The notes under the pieces: model-generated
The model's database searches: none
What the model was told of the DNA's origin: nothing
What the model saw: the letters and a program-made list of their open reading frames with translations, nothing else
Part shown: in pieces, positions 1-12,200 of the stretch
How positions within the stretch are numbered: position 1 is the first letter of the stretch
Layout of the letters: every line of letters begins with the position of its first letter
Position numbers and translations under genes: made by a program
Origin: Oryzias latipes
Taxonomy: Eukaryota; Chordata; Actinopteri; Beloniformes; Adrianichthyidae
Direction: 5' to 3'
Assembly (NCBI RefSeq): GCF_002234675.1
Contig: NC_019859.2
Location: forward strand, 29,768,434 to 29,832,433
DNA: 64,000 bases

Positions 1-1606
1 AAAGAAAAGAAATTTTTTTAAATAAATAGGTTTGTCAGTTTTAACCAGTGTTTTCTCTGTAGATAAAGACTGATTTATTTTTGAAATCATTGTACTTGCA
101 GGACCGTGTCTCTGAATCTGCAACGATGAATGAGCCTCAGAACAAATACGTTTAAAGCTGCAGTTTCTGGTGTGAAGCTGCTCAAATCAGCATGACCAAA
201 CAGAATTGGTTCATGTTCATTACTCATCTTGGCAACCCCATTTCCTTTCATTTGTAGACAGTAAGTTTGAGAGAAAGATGGTGCCAAACAGAGACTCTGG
301 GATCCAATGGAGGCCAAAGCAGGAGTCCAGGTGAAAGCATGGCAGGAAGGGAAACAGGGAGGAGAATGGGGTCATAGGGACTTTGTGGGAGTGGACTGTC
401 AGAGTGAAACATTAGGGAGCATAGACTGGTAGGAGGAGGTTGAGGGAAAGATGACCTGGTCTTTAAACTGGATAGCAGGGCTTCACCACACCCACCTCTT
501 TATTCAGGCACTTTATGTGCTCCCTGCATGCATGGGGCATTTCCAGTCCCCTTTATGTTGAAGGTTAGGAACCTTTGACCACATCTTCAGCAGCTGCTCT
601 GTGGTGCTTGGTGAAAGATGGAGGCACAATTGTTTTTTTTACATAAACTCTGAAGCTGTCGGCAGAACACAAAAATGTCCTCAAAAAAAGATCACCCTCG
701 TAAGATCAACTCCTGCTGTCAGGTGAACATCTCCGGGCATCCTGACCATTGCAAGAGACTGACAGCTGGGGGTGGACGCGAGCTGCAGCTGAAAGTCTCA
801 GCTCACACTGCTGCTACCATCCTGGATCTAGACGTCGTGCTTGTGTCTGAGACCTGAGCACTAAAGCAGACGTGGTGCTGAAGCTGACAACCGCATTGGA
901 AGAACAGATGATTGATCTTTAATAACTGAAACTTTTGACATACGCAGGACAGTTTTGCAGCTGTCATCTTACTGAATGGCGATTGTGGTGTTTCCAGTGG
1001 AGGGGTGGTGCAGAGGTTTTGTGGCTTGATTTTTAAGTTTTGCCTTCCAGAGATTTGATCATAGAGGAAGAGAGGAGACATTCTAGAGTTTATCAAAACA
1101 GCAGGAAGGGCCTCCAGATGAAGGTACCTCAGAAGAGGAGATCCTTGAAGTCATGTCAGTAACTGTAATCCACCTAGAAAAAAGCAAGATCTGATGATTC
1201 CTGACTGGATCTTCCAGAGGAGGATGTACGATGATGAAAGACCCCAAACACCAGGAACATCCCCGACAAAGTATCCAGAGACATCTCTTGATGGAGATAT
1301 AAGATATCTCTAATAAGACTTGACTGACACCATGTGGCCGAACACAGTTATGATCAAATGCTCCAAGCTTCAAACTAATGCTCACTGTCACCAGAAATGC
1401 TGCTCCATCTGCCTAACAGTAAACATCTTGTTGAACACCTAATACAGACAATCAGACAATTAATGTTTTAAAAACTCACACCGGTAACTTTTTGACCTAA
1501 ATTATTAATTAATTTTATCTGGTAAAAAGAAATTGACATAAATTCAAGAAATGTTTAAACACAGAAGAGAGAGACTCAGGCTTCAAGTATCCATCCATCC
1601 ATCCAT

Positions 1607-2060
1607 TGCAGTGCAATTCCATTCAATTCAATTCATATAGCCCAATATTACTACACAGTTGTCTCAACGGGCTTCACACCGGTAATTGTACAACACATAA
1701 AATCAGTAATAAAATACAATGGCTGATTACTAAACGAAACAGACTAAGCTAAACTGGGCATTCTTGCCCTTAGACCCTCCTTCTCGGTAAGAGGATTCGG
1801 GGGAAAAAAAGAAGAAACCTCAGGGATGTCCACATGATGGAGGGATCCTCTTCCAGGATGGACAGGCGATGTATCAGAACTGTGAAAAAAGAATTAGCTT
1901 ATCTAACATCTACAACTACATGTTTGAATAGTGTATGTAGCAGATGGGCATCATCCAGATAGAACTGGGGAACGACTGGGAACTGCAAGATGAGCCAGAG
2001 CCGCGGTCCACGGCCAATGACAGGAGCTGAGACGAGCCAACTGGAATCTTGAATCTCTCC
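1607..2060 (-). repeat. Dispersed fish repeat, copy 1 (ATTGGGCTATAT-tailed family)
   Basis: The edge carries ATTCAATTCAATTCATATAG and CCCAATATTACTACACAG, the reverse complement of the 'ATTGGGCTATATAAATAAAATT' tail seen at the right edge of copy 2 (8080-8560). Internal blocks (CCTCAGGGATGTCCACATGA; GAGGGATCCTCTTCCAGGATG) are also shared in reverse. The class is not known to me; a SINE-like or LINE-tail element is likely. Confidence 0.75.
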
Positions 2061-2404
2061 AAAGAGGAACAACACATGAATCGCACAGTGCCAAACACAG
2101 GCATGGAGAACTAAATGATAAATAAGTGATCAAGGACAGAGGAGAAGTAAATGAGAATTTAGGACAGAAGCAATATGGATCCTACTTTCCTCAGCTTTTA
2201 AATTCTAGCAGTCTACTAGTAACTAATTGTTGTTGTTATTGAAATTTCATTCAAACATGTTAATAGTAAGTTGCATGCACTATGGTATGGAAGCGATTGT
2301 GTAGCATAAATAAAATACTAGAAAACGACAAAGGTTTTATATTGACTTGGGACGGGACCTTGAGATTTTGAAAAATCTTGCTCACAATTTTAGTGACAAA
2401 GCCC

Positions 2405-2410
2405 TTTATT
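2405..2410 (-). terminator. Candidate poly(A) signal for pld5
   Basis: This is the first AATAAA hexamer I see on the minus strand past the pld5 stop. It would give a 3' UTR of about 0.6 kb. There is no transcript evidence. Confidence 0.35.
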
Positions 2411-3034
2411 TTAAACTTATGATGCAAACCAACTGCTCTGACCTCTATTTCCTCCTAAACTTCTCTGGCGTTCATGTCTATCTGATGTGAGGAGCAAATG
2501 GACTCCCTCCATCCAAAATCCTCCTGACTGAACAGAAATTTCTCACTCAGCGTTAATGTGGGATTAAATCAAGAACAGCCTTCAGAGGTCCCACTTTGCA
2601 TGTCCGGTAGAAGCTAAGTTCTTGTCCAGGCTTGTAAGTGTTCATGTTGGTAACCTTACAAAAAATAATGCAATCAAAACATCCTTTAGGGAACAGCTTG
2701 TTGTAGACGAATGAAAAACGAATCTAACAAGTGCAGGTTAGATACCACAGAATTCAAAATACAGAGTTTACACAACCAACTGACAGCATTCATATTATCA
2801 GTTGTATATTGGTTGTAACAGAAGATTGATGTCAGTGTTCATGCAGCAGAACATGCTCTTACCATTAAGGTGATTAAGGTGCAATCACTGAAACCTGAAG
2901 CTGTCAAGCCTTTGACAAACTGAATGACTCAAATTAAGGCACAAATCACGTCTACTAGTGTAAGTTTACATTCTCTTTGTGCGTGTACATGTTTGTAAGA
3001 TCTACTCAGGCATATGAGGCTTTGACATAAACAT

Positions 3035-3285
3035 TCAAAAAGGTTCGTTCCACTTCTTTTCTTCCTGTCCTTCCCAGAAACCCTTTGGTGTCTGAAGGTG
3101 TCTGCGTTTCTCCTGTTGACTGCTGCCCCCTTGAAGGTTTTTTGCATATTTTGACCTCCAGTCCCGTTCAAATGCAGCTTTAATGTGTTCTAGGACTGTA
3201 ACTCCCTTAGGATTTTCTGCCATCTTCACCACCAGCCCAACTCCTGCATTGATTGCAAAGTCACTCCCGACCCAGTTGTGGTTTC
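3035..3285 (-). CDS. pld5: pld5 coding exon 10 (terminal)
   Basis: Acceptor TTTTATCCACAG. It completes the glycine codon and encodes NHNWVGSDFAINAGVGLVV, then AFERDWRSKYAKNLQ, then a charged tail ending WNEPF and the stop. ERDW plus YAK is the expected C-terminal signature of PLD5. Confidence 0.92.
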
Positions 3286-6200
3286 CTGTGGATAAAAGAA
3301 CACCAGGTCCAGTAAGCAAATCAGCGTAAATGATTTAGATCATATTAATGAAACATTACAGGAATCAAATGTTTCAACAGTTTGACTGTATCTAAAAAAG
3401 AAGTTTCCCCTGGATATAAATGACTCCCACTGAGCATCTGTGGAGTATCTGTGCTCATGGTGGCTTTGCATTGGTTTTGCTGTTCAAAACAGAAAAACGT
3501 TGGGACCCCCTGAAGTCAGGAAAACCCAGACTTCCAAAGCGTGACTCGTTATCAGTCACTTTACATCCAAAGGCTAGTACAAAGGCTAGATACATGTTAC
3601 GTATCCCATCACGCATCACGACCAGCCTATCATTTGTCTTGTTGTTACACTACAGTTATAGGGAGACAGTGCATTATGTCGAGATGCACGATGGGACACG
3701 TAGCATGTAGCCTTCTAGCCTTCGGATGTAAAGTGACTGCTAACGAGTATGATGCTTTTGTAGACCTTTTTAAAACAAATAAATCTGATCTCTAAACATC
3801 CTCCGTGTCTTCAATGCAATGTAATGAGACACACACAGACAGGAATGTGAAGGTATCCGCGGTAAATTCAATTATTGTTCACATCCGTGTTTATGAAGTA
3901 GCAGGGATAACAACATAAAGTGATATTTATTCCACCACGTTGCAAACAAAACTTTAGTAGCAAATAGGAATATTAAATATTTGCTTTCAAAAGCTTTTTT
4001 TTTTGTTTTCAACTTTTTTTTTTTGCATATGTTGTGTCTCATCTTGCTTTTTCCCCCATCTATGATTTTGCGTTCATAAGGTTGAGTTTAGCGTGACATA
4101 TCTGCCATCAAACATCCTGCTGATTGGTCTAGATCAGGGGTCACCAACACGGTGCCCGCGGGCACCAGGTCGCCCCCAAGGGCCACACAAGTCGCCCACA
4201 GGCCTGTTCTAAAAATAGCACAACTCACAAGTGAGCTCCGTCTAAAGTTTACTTGCTTATGCTTATTTGCATTTCAATATTTGTAGTTTCACATCCACTG
4301 ATTGAGGTGCTGCACAAATTTCTGAGGAAGGGGTGAGGAGATGAAGAGCACGCCGGCCTGTCAGCTTCCAACAGCTGGTTCCATCGGTTCCTGAAATGCT
4401 ATAAGTGAAGTTGTCCCTGCATGGAGAAATTGCATCCACTGACTCAGAAGCGCCCAGAAAATATCCTGATACGATGAAGAAGAAAATCGCGCAGAATAAT
4501 TATCATCCGGATGAATGAATGATGAATGAAACTGGCCTTTTCTGGAAGAAGCGAAGCTCAGAACACGCTGCTGCTGCTGGACTGACGCGCCGTTGCAGGT
4601 ACCATAACCATCCGGCTTGCAACGACCGTTCGGGGTCCTTCGACTAGTGCTGACCTCACATTATGTGAATGGCTGTCCGTTGGTCAGATGATGTGTCAGA
4701 TAGTGATTGGTCTGGACAAATTATGATACTACCATAGAAGAAGATATTATGCAGTCCGTTGTAAACAAACAGAGCTCCGACATAGAGCGAGAATATCTCC
4801 TAAATATATATCTCCTGCTTTTATTATTATGATTAAGTGCATTGCAGCCGAACGGACTACCCTAGCAGCAGGTTCTTTCTAACAGCCACAGATCTTTTTA
4901 CAAAGTGGGTTGTGGCAAAATCTCTCTATAAACACTACAAAGAATGTCAGACACAACTTATCAAGGAAAGGAACTTTAGATTACAAAAGGAAACGTGAAA
5001 TGAAAATGTGTAGAGCCCGAGCAGATCTCCACGCTACCTAATTTGTCCAAGTGGGGTTACCGTAGTGTGACGTTATCCTCAGTCGAAAAGACCCCGAACA
5101 GTTATTGCAGGCCGAATGGTTATGGTACCTACACCATGCCCAACGCTTAAATAGCGCTGCAGGACCTCTGGTTCTCAAGTGATGAAAGAGGAAACATGGG
5201 CTCCTGGTTTTCAGGTACAGAGTGACACTCCTACTACTGTTAAATCAATTGCACTGAACTTTTGATAAGGATGGATGACGGACATTCTTCAGCGGCGGGG
5301 TGGTTCTCTGTGTTCTGCGTATTTGTTGGAGGCTTTGGTCCCTAATCCCTGCGAATAAGGGGAACTTGGATGCTGGACAGGCTGAAATTGAAATAATAAC
5401 ATTGCAAAATGACCTCCAGCTCAAAGCCTACCAGGCTGCACCAAACTTTTGGTGCCTTGTTGACACCAACAAGTATAGTGTTGTATGCACAGCAGCTATG
5501 AAGATTGTCAGCCTGTTTGGTTCAACCTACCGCTGTGAATCAGTGTTTTCTAACATGAACTTAATCAAAATCAGACACCGAACACGCCTCACCGATGCAC
5601 ATCTGAAAGACTTACAGTTGCAATATCAGGTTACACACTTGATTACAACACACTGGTGAAAAGCATGCAATGTCAGTCCTCCCCCTAACAAAGAAAATAA
5701 TACCAGCCGTCGTCAGTGGAAACATGGCAGTGACATGGCAAAGTTAAATTGAAATGTTGAACAATTGTGATCAAAAGTATGTTCATGACATGTAATAGTC
5801 ATAATTTTGTTAAAAACGCTGCAGATTTGGTAATTAGTTAAAAATATGACAAGATTTAAGAAAATATGTAAGTTGGCTTTGCTGCTCCTTGTGGGTTTTA
5901 CTCTGAGAGAAATGGGCCAGAATGGTTGAATACTTCAGAATCCCATTCTAACAGAACCAATACAAAGTCCATGTCTGCCTCCAATCACTGGCAATACAAG
6001 ACAGAGACACCTGATTGGTTAGAATCTTGACCCACCTGCAGATATGATGGCAGATATGTCACGCTAAATTGAAACTTATGAACGCAAAATCAAAGATGGG
6101 GAGAGAGCGGGATGAGACACAATGTCTGGGCAAACATTTGTGTTGCAAATGCAAAAATTATTTTCAAAGCAAAAAAAAAAAGTTTTTAAAAGCCAAAAAA

Positions 6201-9200
6201 AAAAAATTGAAAGCAAAGAAAAAGTATTTGAAGGCAAACCTTTAATATTTTCATGTGCAACTTAGAACGTTTTTTTTGCAATGTGCTGGCGTAAATATCG
6301 CTTCATATACCAATGGCTTCATCAGCGGGCTGCAGAGATCCTGCAAGCCTCCCATTAATGGATAAAACGTGACTGCTGTCCTAATTTCGTACATTTATGA
6401 GATTTGACGTCGTAAATCTTCAAGTTTTTTGTCAAACTTTTTTTTTCAGTGGCTCAAATCTTAAAAATGCGTCATGATTCATCAAAACAGCTAAATGGAA
6501 AAAGATCAACTCACCGAGGTAGACAGCGTTGTCTGTCACTACATACTTGTTGTGGTTGAGTCTAAGTTGAAAGTCGTCCTTATGTTCCTTGTGACTGAAA
6601 AACCTCTGGAAAAAAACCCATCCCAGCAGTTCAGTTTAACAGCTCAAATGCAGAAAATGTGAAGTTTCTGGTACGCACCACCTCCAGGGAGCAGTTGAGA
6701 AGCTGCAGACACAGAGACTTGAGCGAGGTCACAAAATTAAATGTAAGGGGGTGAGTTTTCTTCCAGAAGCTTATGAGCAGGCGAACTCTGACTCCCCTCA
6801 GCACCACAGCTTCTCTGATCACCTCATCAATTGTTGACCAGTACCTGTGGATGCAGCCATCACTCAGAGGAAGATCCTGTGCAGCGTGAAGGGAGTCAGC
6901 TAACACAGGCTTCCCGTTATTCCAAACTTCTTGAAGCAAATTTCTTTAAAACGTTTCTTTTCTGAACCTACCACAAAACTCTTGCAGGCACTTACCTGGT
7001 AATTGAAGCTCCTCTGAAACTTTTGTTGACCAGGGGAAGGTAGTCGGTCACAGATATGAAGACAAATGTCTTTGCACTCTGGATCACCTGATAGATGGCA
7101 TCAACATCTCTGGTTCGATCTTTAGAACAGAAGATCTCAGGGGAAGTCTGCAGAGAGGACAAGCTTCATCATGCTACTGTCTCAGAAGATTGTCTTTAGC
7201 TTTAGCATGTCAGTTGCACCCTAACACTACTCCTTTAATGGCCTTGAAATCAAATATCAACCCTCCCAGAACTCTCTCAACTACAGGAGGGGAGGAGGCT
7301 TTAGGAGCCGCCAGCAGCCTGCACCAGCATGGCGCTGTCACCTCCTGGGTGATGATTGATGCTGGAGCAGAGCTTCAGAGGTCCTGTTGTTTTAGGTCAG
7401 TCTGAAGATGCTAGTTTGTGGAATTAATGACTTAGAAAAATTCCAAACTGAAAAACCTAAAAAAGGTGCTAAAAGAGCAAAATGATCTGCAGACTATAGA
7501 CAGAGGTTTGTGACTTTTTTTTTTTAAACACTGAACTACGAAGATCATGCATTATCTTCCTGAAGCAGCACAAACTCACAGAGACGTAGGCCGAGGCTGG
7601 CGTGGCGTTCAGCTTCAGGTCCAGAGCCTCATGCTTCCCATAGAGGGCTGTTACTCTCTTCGACCAGATGGAGGGAATGTAGTCTCGATCATGGAGCTGC
7701 CAGTAAAAGGAGAAGACCCTGTGGAGATCCAGGGCCAGGCAGCTGCAGTTATACACCACCACACCCAGCTCCTTCCTCTGCAGGGGGGGGGGTCACAAAG
7801 GAGACAACAGGGTTCGGCAGGATTCCTTGACATCTTCAGCATTGTATTACATTCACCTCATGATGATTGCCAGAAAATGTTAATAAAATGCTCCCAAAGG
7901 TATTTAAGTCACCTACTTGCAGGAAAGTCTCAACCATTCAATACCTTCTGAACGTGAACAAGTGTTAGCTTAGTATGCACATTCCCTCACTTCACTAGTG
8001 ATTGTAGCCTGATAACAAAAGCAACCTTTGTCTGCATTCACAAAGGAGTCTGACAGCAGATGTTTTTTCATATTAGAGAGAAAGATAGAGGCATTGTTAG
8101 ATCTGGCCGTGGACCTCGCCTCTGGCTCGTCTCCATTACTGCTCCTGTATTTAGCTGTCGATCCTGCCTCTGGCTCATCCCCCCCCAGCCATCCCCTAAT
8201 TCCATCTGGAAGAAGACTATCCGCTACACTATTCAAACGTGTAGTTGTAGAGCTAGATAGGCGAAATCTTCTCTAGGAGTTCTGGTACGTCGCCTGTCCA
8301 TCCTGGGAGAGGATGCCTCCTTCATGTGGACATCCCTGAGGTTTCTTCCTTTTTCCCGGAGTTTTTCCTTACCAAGAAGGAGGGTCTAAAGACAGGGATA
8401 CCCAGTTTAGCCTTGTCTGTTCAGTTTAGCTTAGCAATTACTTATTGTATTTTATAACTGATTTCTTGTTTTTATGCAATTACCGATATGAAGCCCATTG
8501 AGACAACTACTGTTGTAATATTGGGCTATATAAATAAAATTACATTTAATTGAATCTGGATCATTTAAACATTTTCCGAAACAAAGACTTATAAGTAGGA
8601 AAAAGTAGGAATTAAAGAATATTTTTGTTTAGAACTCAAGGTCCAAACTCAAGATTTAGTTTTAAAAGTGATGTGACAGAATAGAGGTGTGCATTTTTAC
8701 AGACTTTGTTTATTTTATTGTTTCTAAGTTGGAATAAACAAAAAAGTCTAAGAAACAAACATCAAAAGTCTCTTAGGACCAAACACAATAAGGCTACTTT
8801 CACACTGCAGGGCTTAATGCTCAATCTCGACTTTTTGAAAAAATTAGATTTTTTTGCAAGGCCGTTCACATTTCCAATTGAATGCGAACTTTTGTGATCT
8901 CCTTTGTGAACGTGAAATGATCCAGAAGTGACCCACATGCGCAGAAGAGTACTCAATGGTGAACGTCACTCGTTGTTCGCGGAAGTAGCTAACGTTAACA
9001 ATGGTTGTCAACCACGCCGGGCTTATCCCCCAAAATGCGGTCCAGCTCTTCGTAAAATGGACAAGAGATGCGTTGACGGCCACTTCGTTTGTTCCAGTCT
9101 TTAACCTCTTTGTATTTGACTCTGAGGCTTTTTATTTTCGCTGGCATTGGAGCCAGGATCGTCTGTACCTACGCTCTGCCATTTCGCTGGAAATTTTTTC

Positions 9201-12200
9201 AAAAACCACCCGGTTGCGATAAGAGCCCTTGAGTTTGGCCTGAATAGAGCTGTCATCCCAAATATTAATCAAATCGGTGACATCCCTTCCCTTCCAGTGA
9301 CTGGTCTCAGCAGCATCATCTGCCATGGTTGATGTGCTCGTTCCCGCCTACTTCAACGCAGAATTATGTAGTTTGTAGCGTATCAATGACGTACAGGTCG
9401 GATAAATGTGGCCTGGCCGTTCAGACGGAGGTCGCCTTTCAAAAGATCGGATACGTATCGGATTCAGGACCACATACCCTAATGGCCAGGGTTGCATTTG
9501 AAAGGATCAGATCTGTGTCGTTCAGACTGTAAAGAAAAGATCCGATACAGGTCGCAAAGGGGCAAAAAAATCAGAATTGGGTTATTTCAGCCTGCAGTGT
9601 GAACGTAGCCTTAGATAAAAAAAAAAAGACAGCGGTTCTAAATATATTCCTGCATGGTCATTAGCCGCACAGCTTATCTTTGTTCTGCATTGCTTCTATT
9701 TCTGAGTTCATCACAGCAGGAACAACAGAAGCTTCGGTCTGTCACAAGAAAAGAAGGAATTTAGATTTTCCTTCTTCTGAGGACATACAAAAAACAGAAC
9801 CGGTGGATCTTTGTGCTGTAAAAGCCTCTTTAGATTCTAGAGGTCACATTCAGATGAACAGGCAACTACAATTAACAGTACAATTCATACATACATACAT
9901 ACATACATTAACATTTTTCCAAAACGTCCAGGTTGTTCTTTTGGGAGTTGTAGGCTGCCTCATGATATTCCAGTTATGGTTCTGGGGCCAAAACCATCAC
10001 TTCCTTTTATTTCTTTCAAATTAGTTATGAAGACCAGGTGGTTGTCACCACCTGAATGTGGTGGCATGATGTCCCAGTCAACGATTTTGGATCCAGTTGT
10101 GCAATTGAACCAAAACTCCTCAAAAGTGTTGCCCTTCTGGGCCACAGAACATATAGGATCTGTGTCAGAGACCCAACACAGATGATAGGAACATTAACCT
10201 AGACATATTAAAAAAAAACTAAACATAATCTAAACAATGACTAACTACATAAACCTACTCATAGTGTGACCAAAGGGTGAGGACAAGAAGATCTGGCTTT
10301 GAGCACCAGAAACCAAATAGGTTTATTGACATGTTTACACTCAAGAGTGTTTACAGGTCATGAATAATTGATGCAGTCAATCCCAAACTCAAAGAATCTT
10401 TGTCCCAAAGCAGCAATGATATAGGTATATCTGGAATCTATAGACCATTGTTTTGTAAATTGAACGTGATCTAGTTTACTACCTTGATGTTTCAACATGT
10501 AAAGAAGCACCGAAGCATGTTCTCTGTTTACTCTGTTTGTGTACACGTCTACTTATTGCTAGGGATTTAAAAATGATTCTGTTTGGGTGGCTTGGACTCT
10601 TAAAGCTCAGTTTTGCTACATCATTTTGGAGTCTGGGATAACAGGGTTAGATTAAGATAACCTGCATAAAGTCATTTTAAAGTAACTAGACTAAAGCACA
10701 AAGGGGGCCCTTGTGAAGAAGAGGATGATTTACAAACAGAAAGCTGCTTAGTTCATAAAGAACTGAAACCCAGTGTGAGTGAGGAGGCAAAAGACAAGCC
10801 ACTATACTACTCACAGTGAGGGATGTTACTTACACAGGTGTTTTTGCTATTTGGTCTGAATTTTAATACAATTTGTAAAAGTTTCCTTTGATATTGCCAA
10901 TAATGAATAAGAAAAACCCTATTTAATTAGTTTTTTTATCACCCCAAAAAATCAAGACAATAGTAAAGATAGCCCCAAATAACAAAAACTGACCATGTCT
11001 AAAGTGGACATTTCCACAATTTGCTGCAATGACAGCTTGACATCAATGTTTTATGCTCCTCACTAAACTCATGATGTTGTTCTGAGGCATCCAGTCTCTG
11101 TTTGAACTGCCCAGACGTGCTCTGTGGGGTTCAGGTCAGTGGACATTGCTGGCAATATGAGGCACTCCCAAATCCTGAACTTGAGCTGCGACAATTCTGT
11201 TGTGAAACATTATCATTCATGAACAGAAAGTTGGAGGTGTGCTGATGGAATTTGGAGGAGATGATGGGTTCTATGATGTCTCTGGGGTAAGAATGTGCTG
11301 TAACTGGGCCGTACACATTAACCAAATCAGATTTGCGCTGACTGGTGATACCTGCCCAGACTGGTCAAAGCAAGCCATATTGACCCGAGGGCATGTCTCA
11401 CCTAGTCTTCTCTGACGATCACCTGACACTCATCAGTGAACAGGACAGTAGGCCTTTGCTGAATTATTCAGGTCACAGGGTCTTGTGCCCATTGCAAAGG
11501 TTCATGGCGGTGTCTTGGTGTCATTGGAGTTATCTGCAGCTGTCGTTTGTTATTCAAGTCAAAGCGGTGGAGTTCGTTGTGAATGCTTTGTCTGGTAACC
11601 CATAGCGCCTCTCACATCTGGTTAACATGCGTGCAGCTGTGCGGCATTTGATAAACCACATCTGAGTGCAGAGGTATTTGGGTAGTCTACTGGTTGTTGG
11701 GGTCTGTCACTAGTGGGGCTCCCCACCTGGGTCTGTCACAAACTCAGCCAGTAGTTTTGTGTCTTGATGAGAGCCTGCTGATGATACTTTGAGACTCACC
11801 AAGTTCACCTTCTTCATGTGACTGCCTACTACCAACCCAAAGTTGCACTATGGCCAGGTGGTGCTGTTCATCCGTTAACCAACATTGTGTGTTCTTGGCT
11901 GTTCCAATGATCAACTTTGAATGACTTACTGGCAAAACCAACAGAATGTTGAAATTGATGGTACGTTAAAAAGGTTTTTCTTTAATTTTGGAATTTTGGG
12001 CCCAATAAGTAAGACACATTGTACACAGAGAGACCTTTATGTGGTAAACACAGGATGTGGCTTTTCTATCACCCCAAACCTCCATATCTCCACAGTGATG
12101 TCCACTGAGTTTTCATAATATCCCTTACTTATTGTAAGGAGTGTAAGATTGATTAAGAAAAGCACCAATCCTCATGAACTGGAGCTTTGTGTTCTGACTT

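Larger units (their letters stand above)
1..3034. other. pld5 3' flank, no gene recognised
   Basis: Apart from the dispersed repeat at about 1607-2060 and a short ATCC tract near 1590, I see no domain-bearing ORF or exon-like block on either strand. The beginning of this stretch probably includes the pld5 3' UTR on its right side. Confidence 0.5.
3915..6306. mobile_element. Long-inverted-repeat element carrying hAT material
   Basis: The left arm (about 3915-4130) and right arm (about 6010-6306) are inverted copies of each other. Both contain GATTTTGCGTTCATAAG, TAGCGTGACATATCTGCCATCA, TGTGTCTCATC and A/T-rich blocks. Between the arms are a hAT-type terminus (4135), a separate MITE (4597-5132) and a hAT transposase remnant (5300-5659). 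The most economical reading is a palindromic element later invaded by a hAT element, which was itself invaded by a MITE. Confidence 0.7.

Noticed and set aside
10970..12120. Suspected DNA transposon in pld5 intron 5
   Set aside because: The text has the look of an old element, with ATCACCCCAAA blocks near both edges, but I could not pair the termini or find a transposase motif, so I do not call it.
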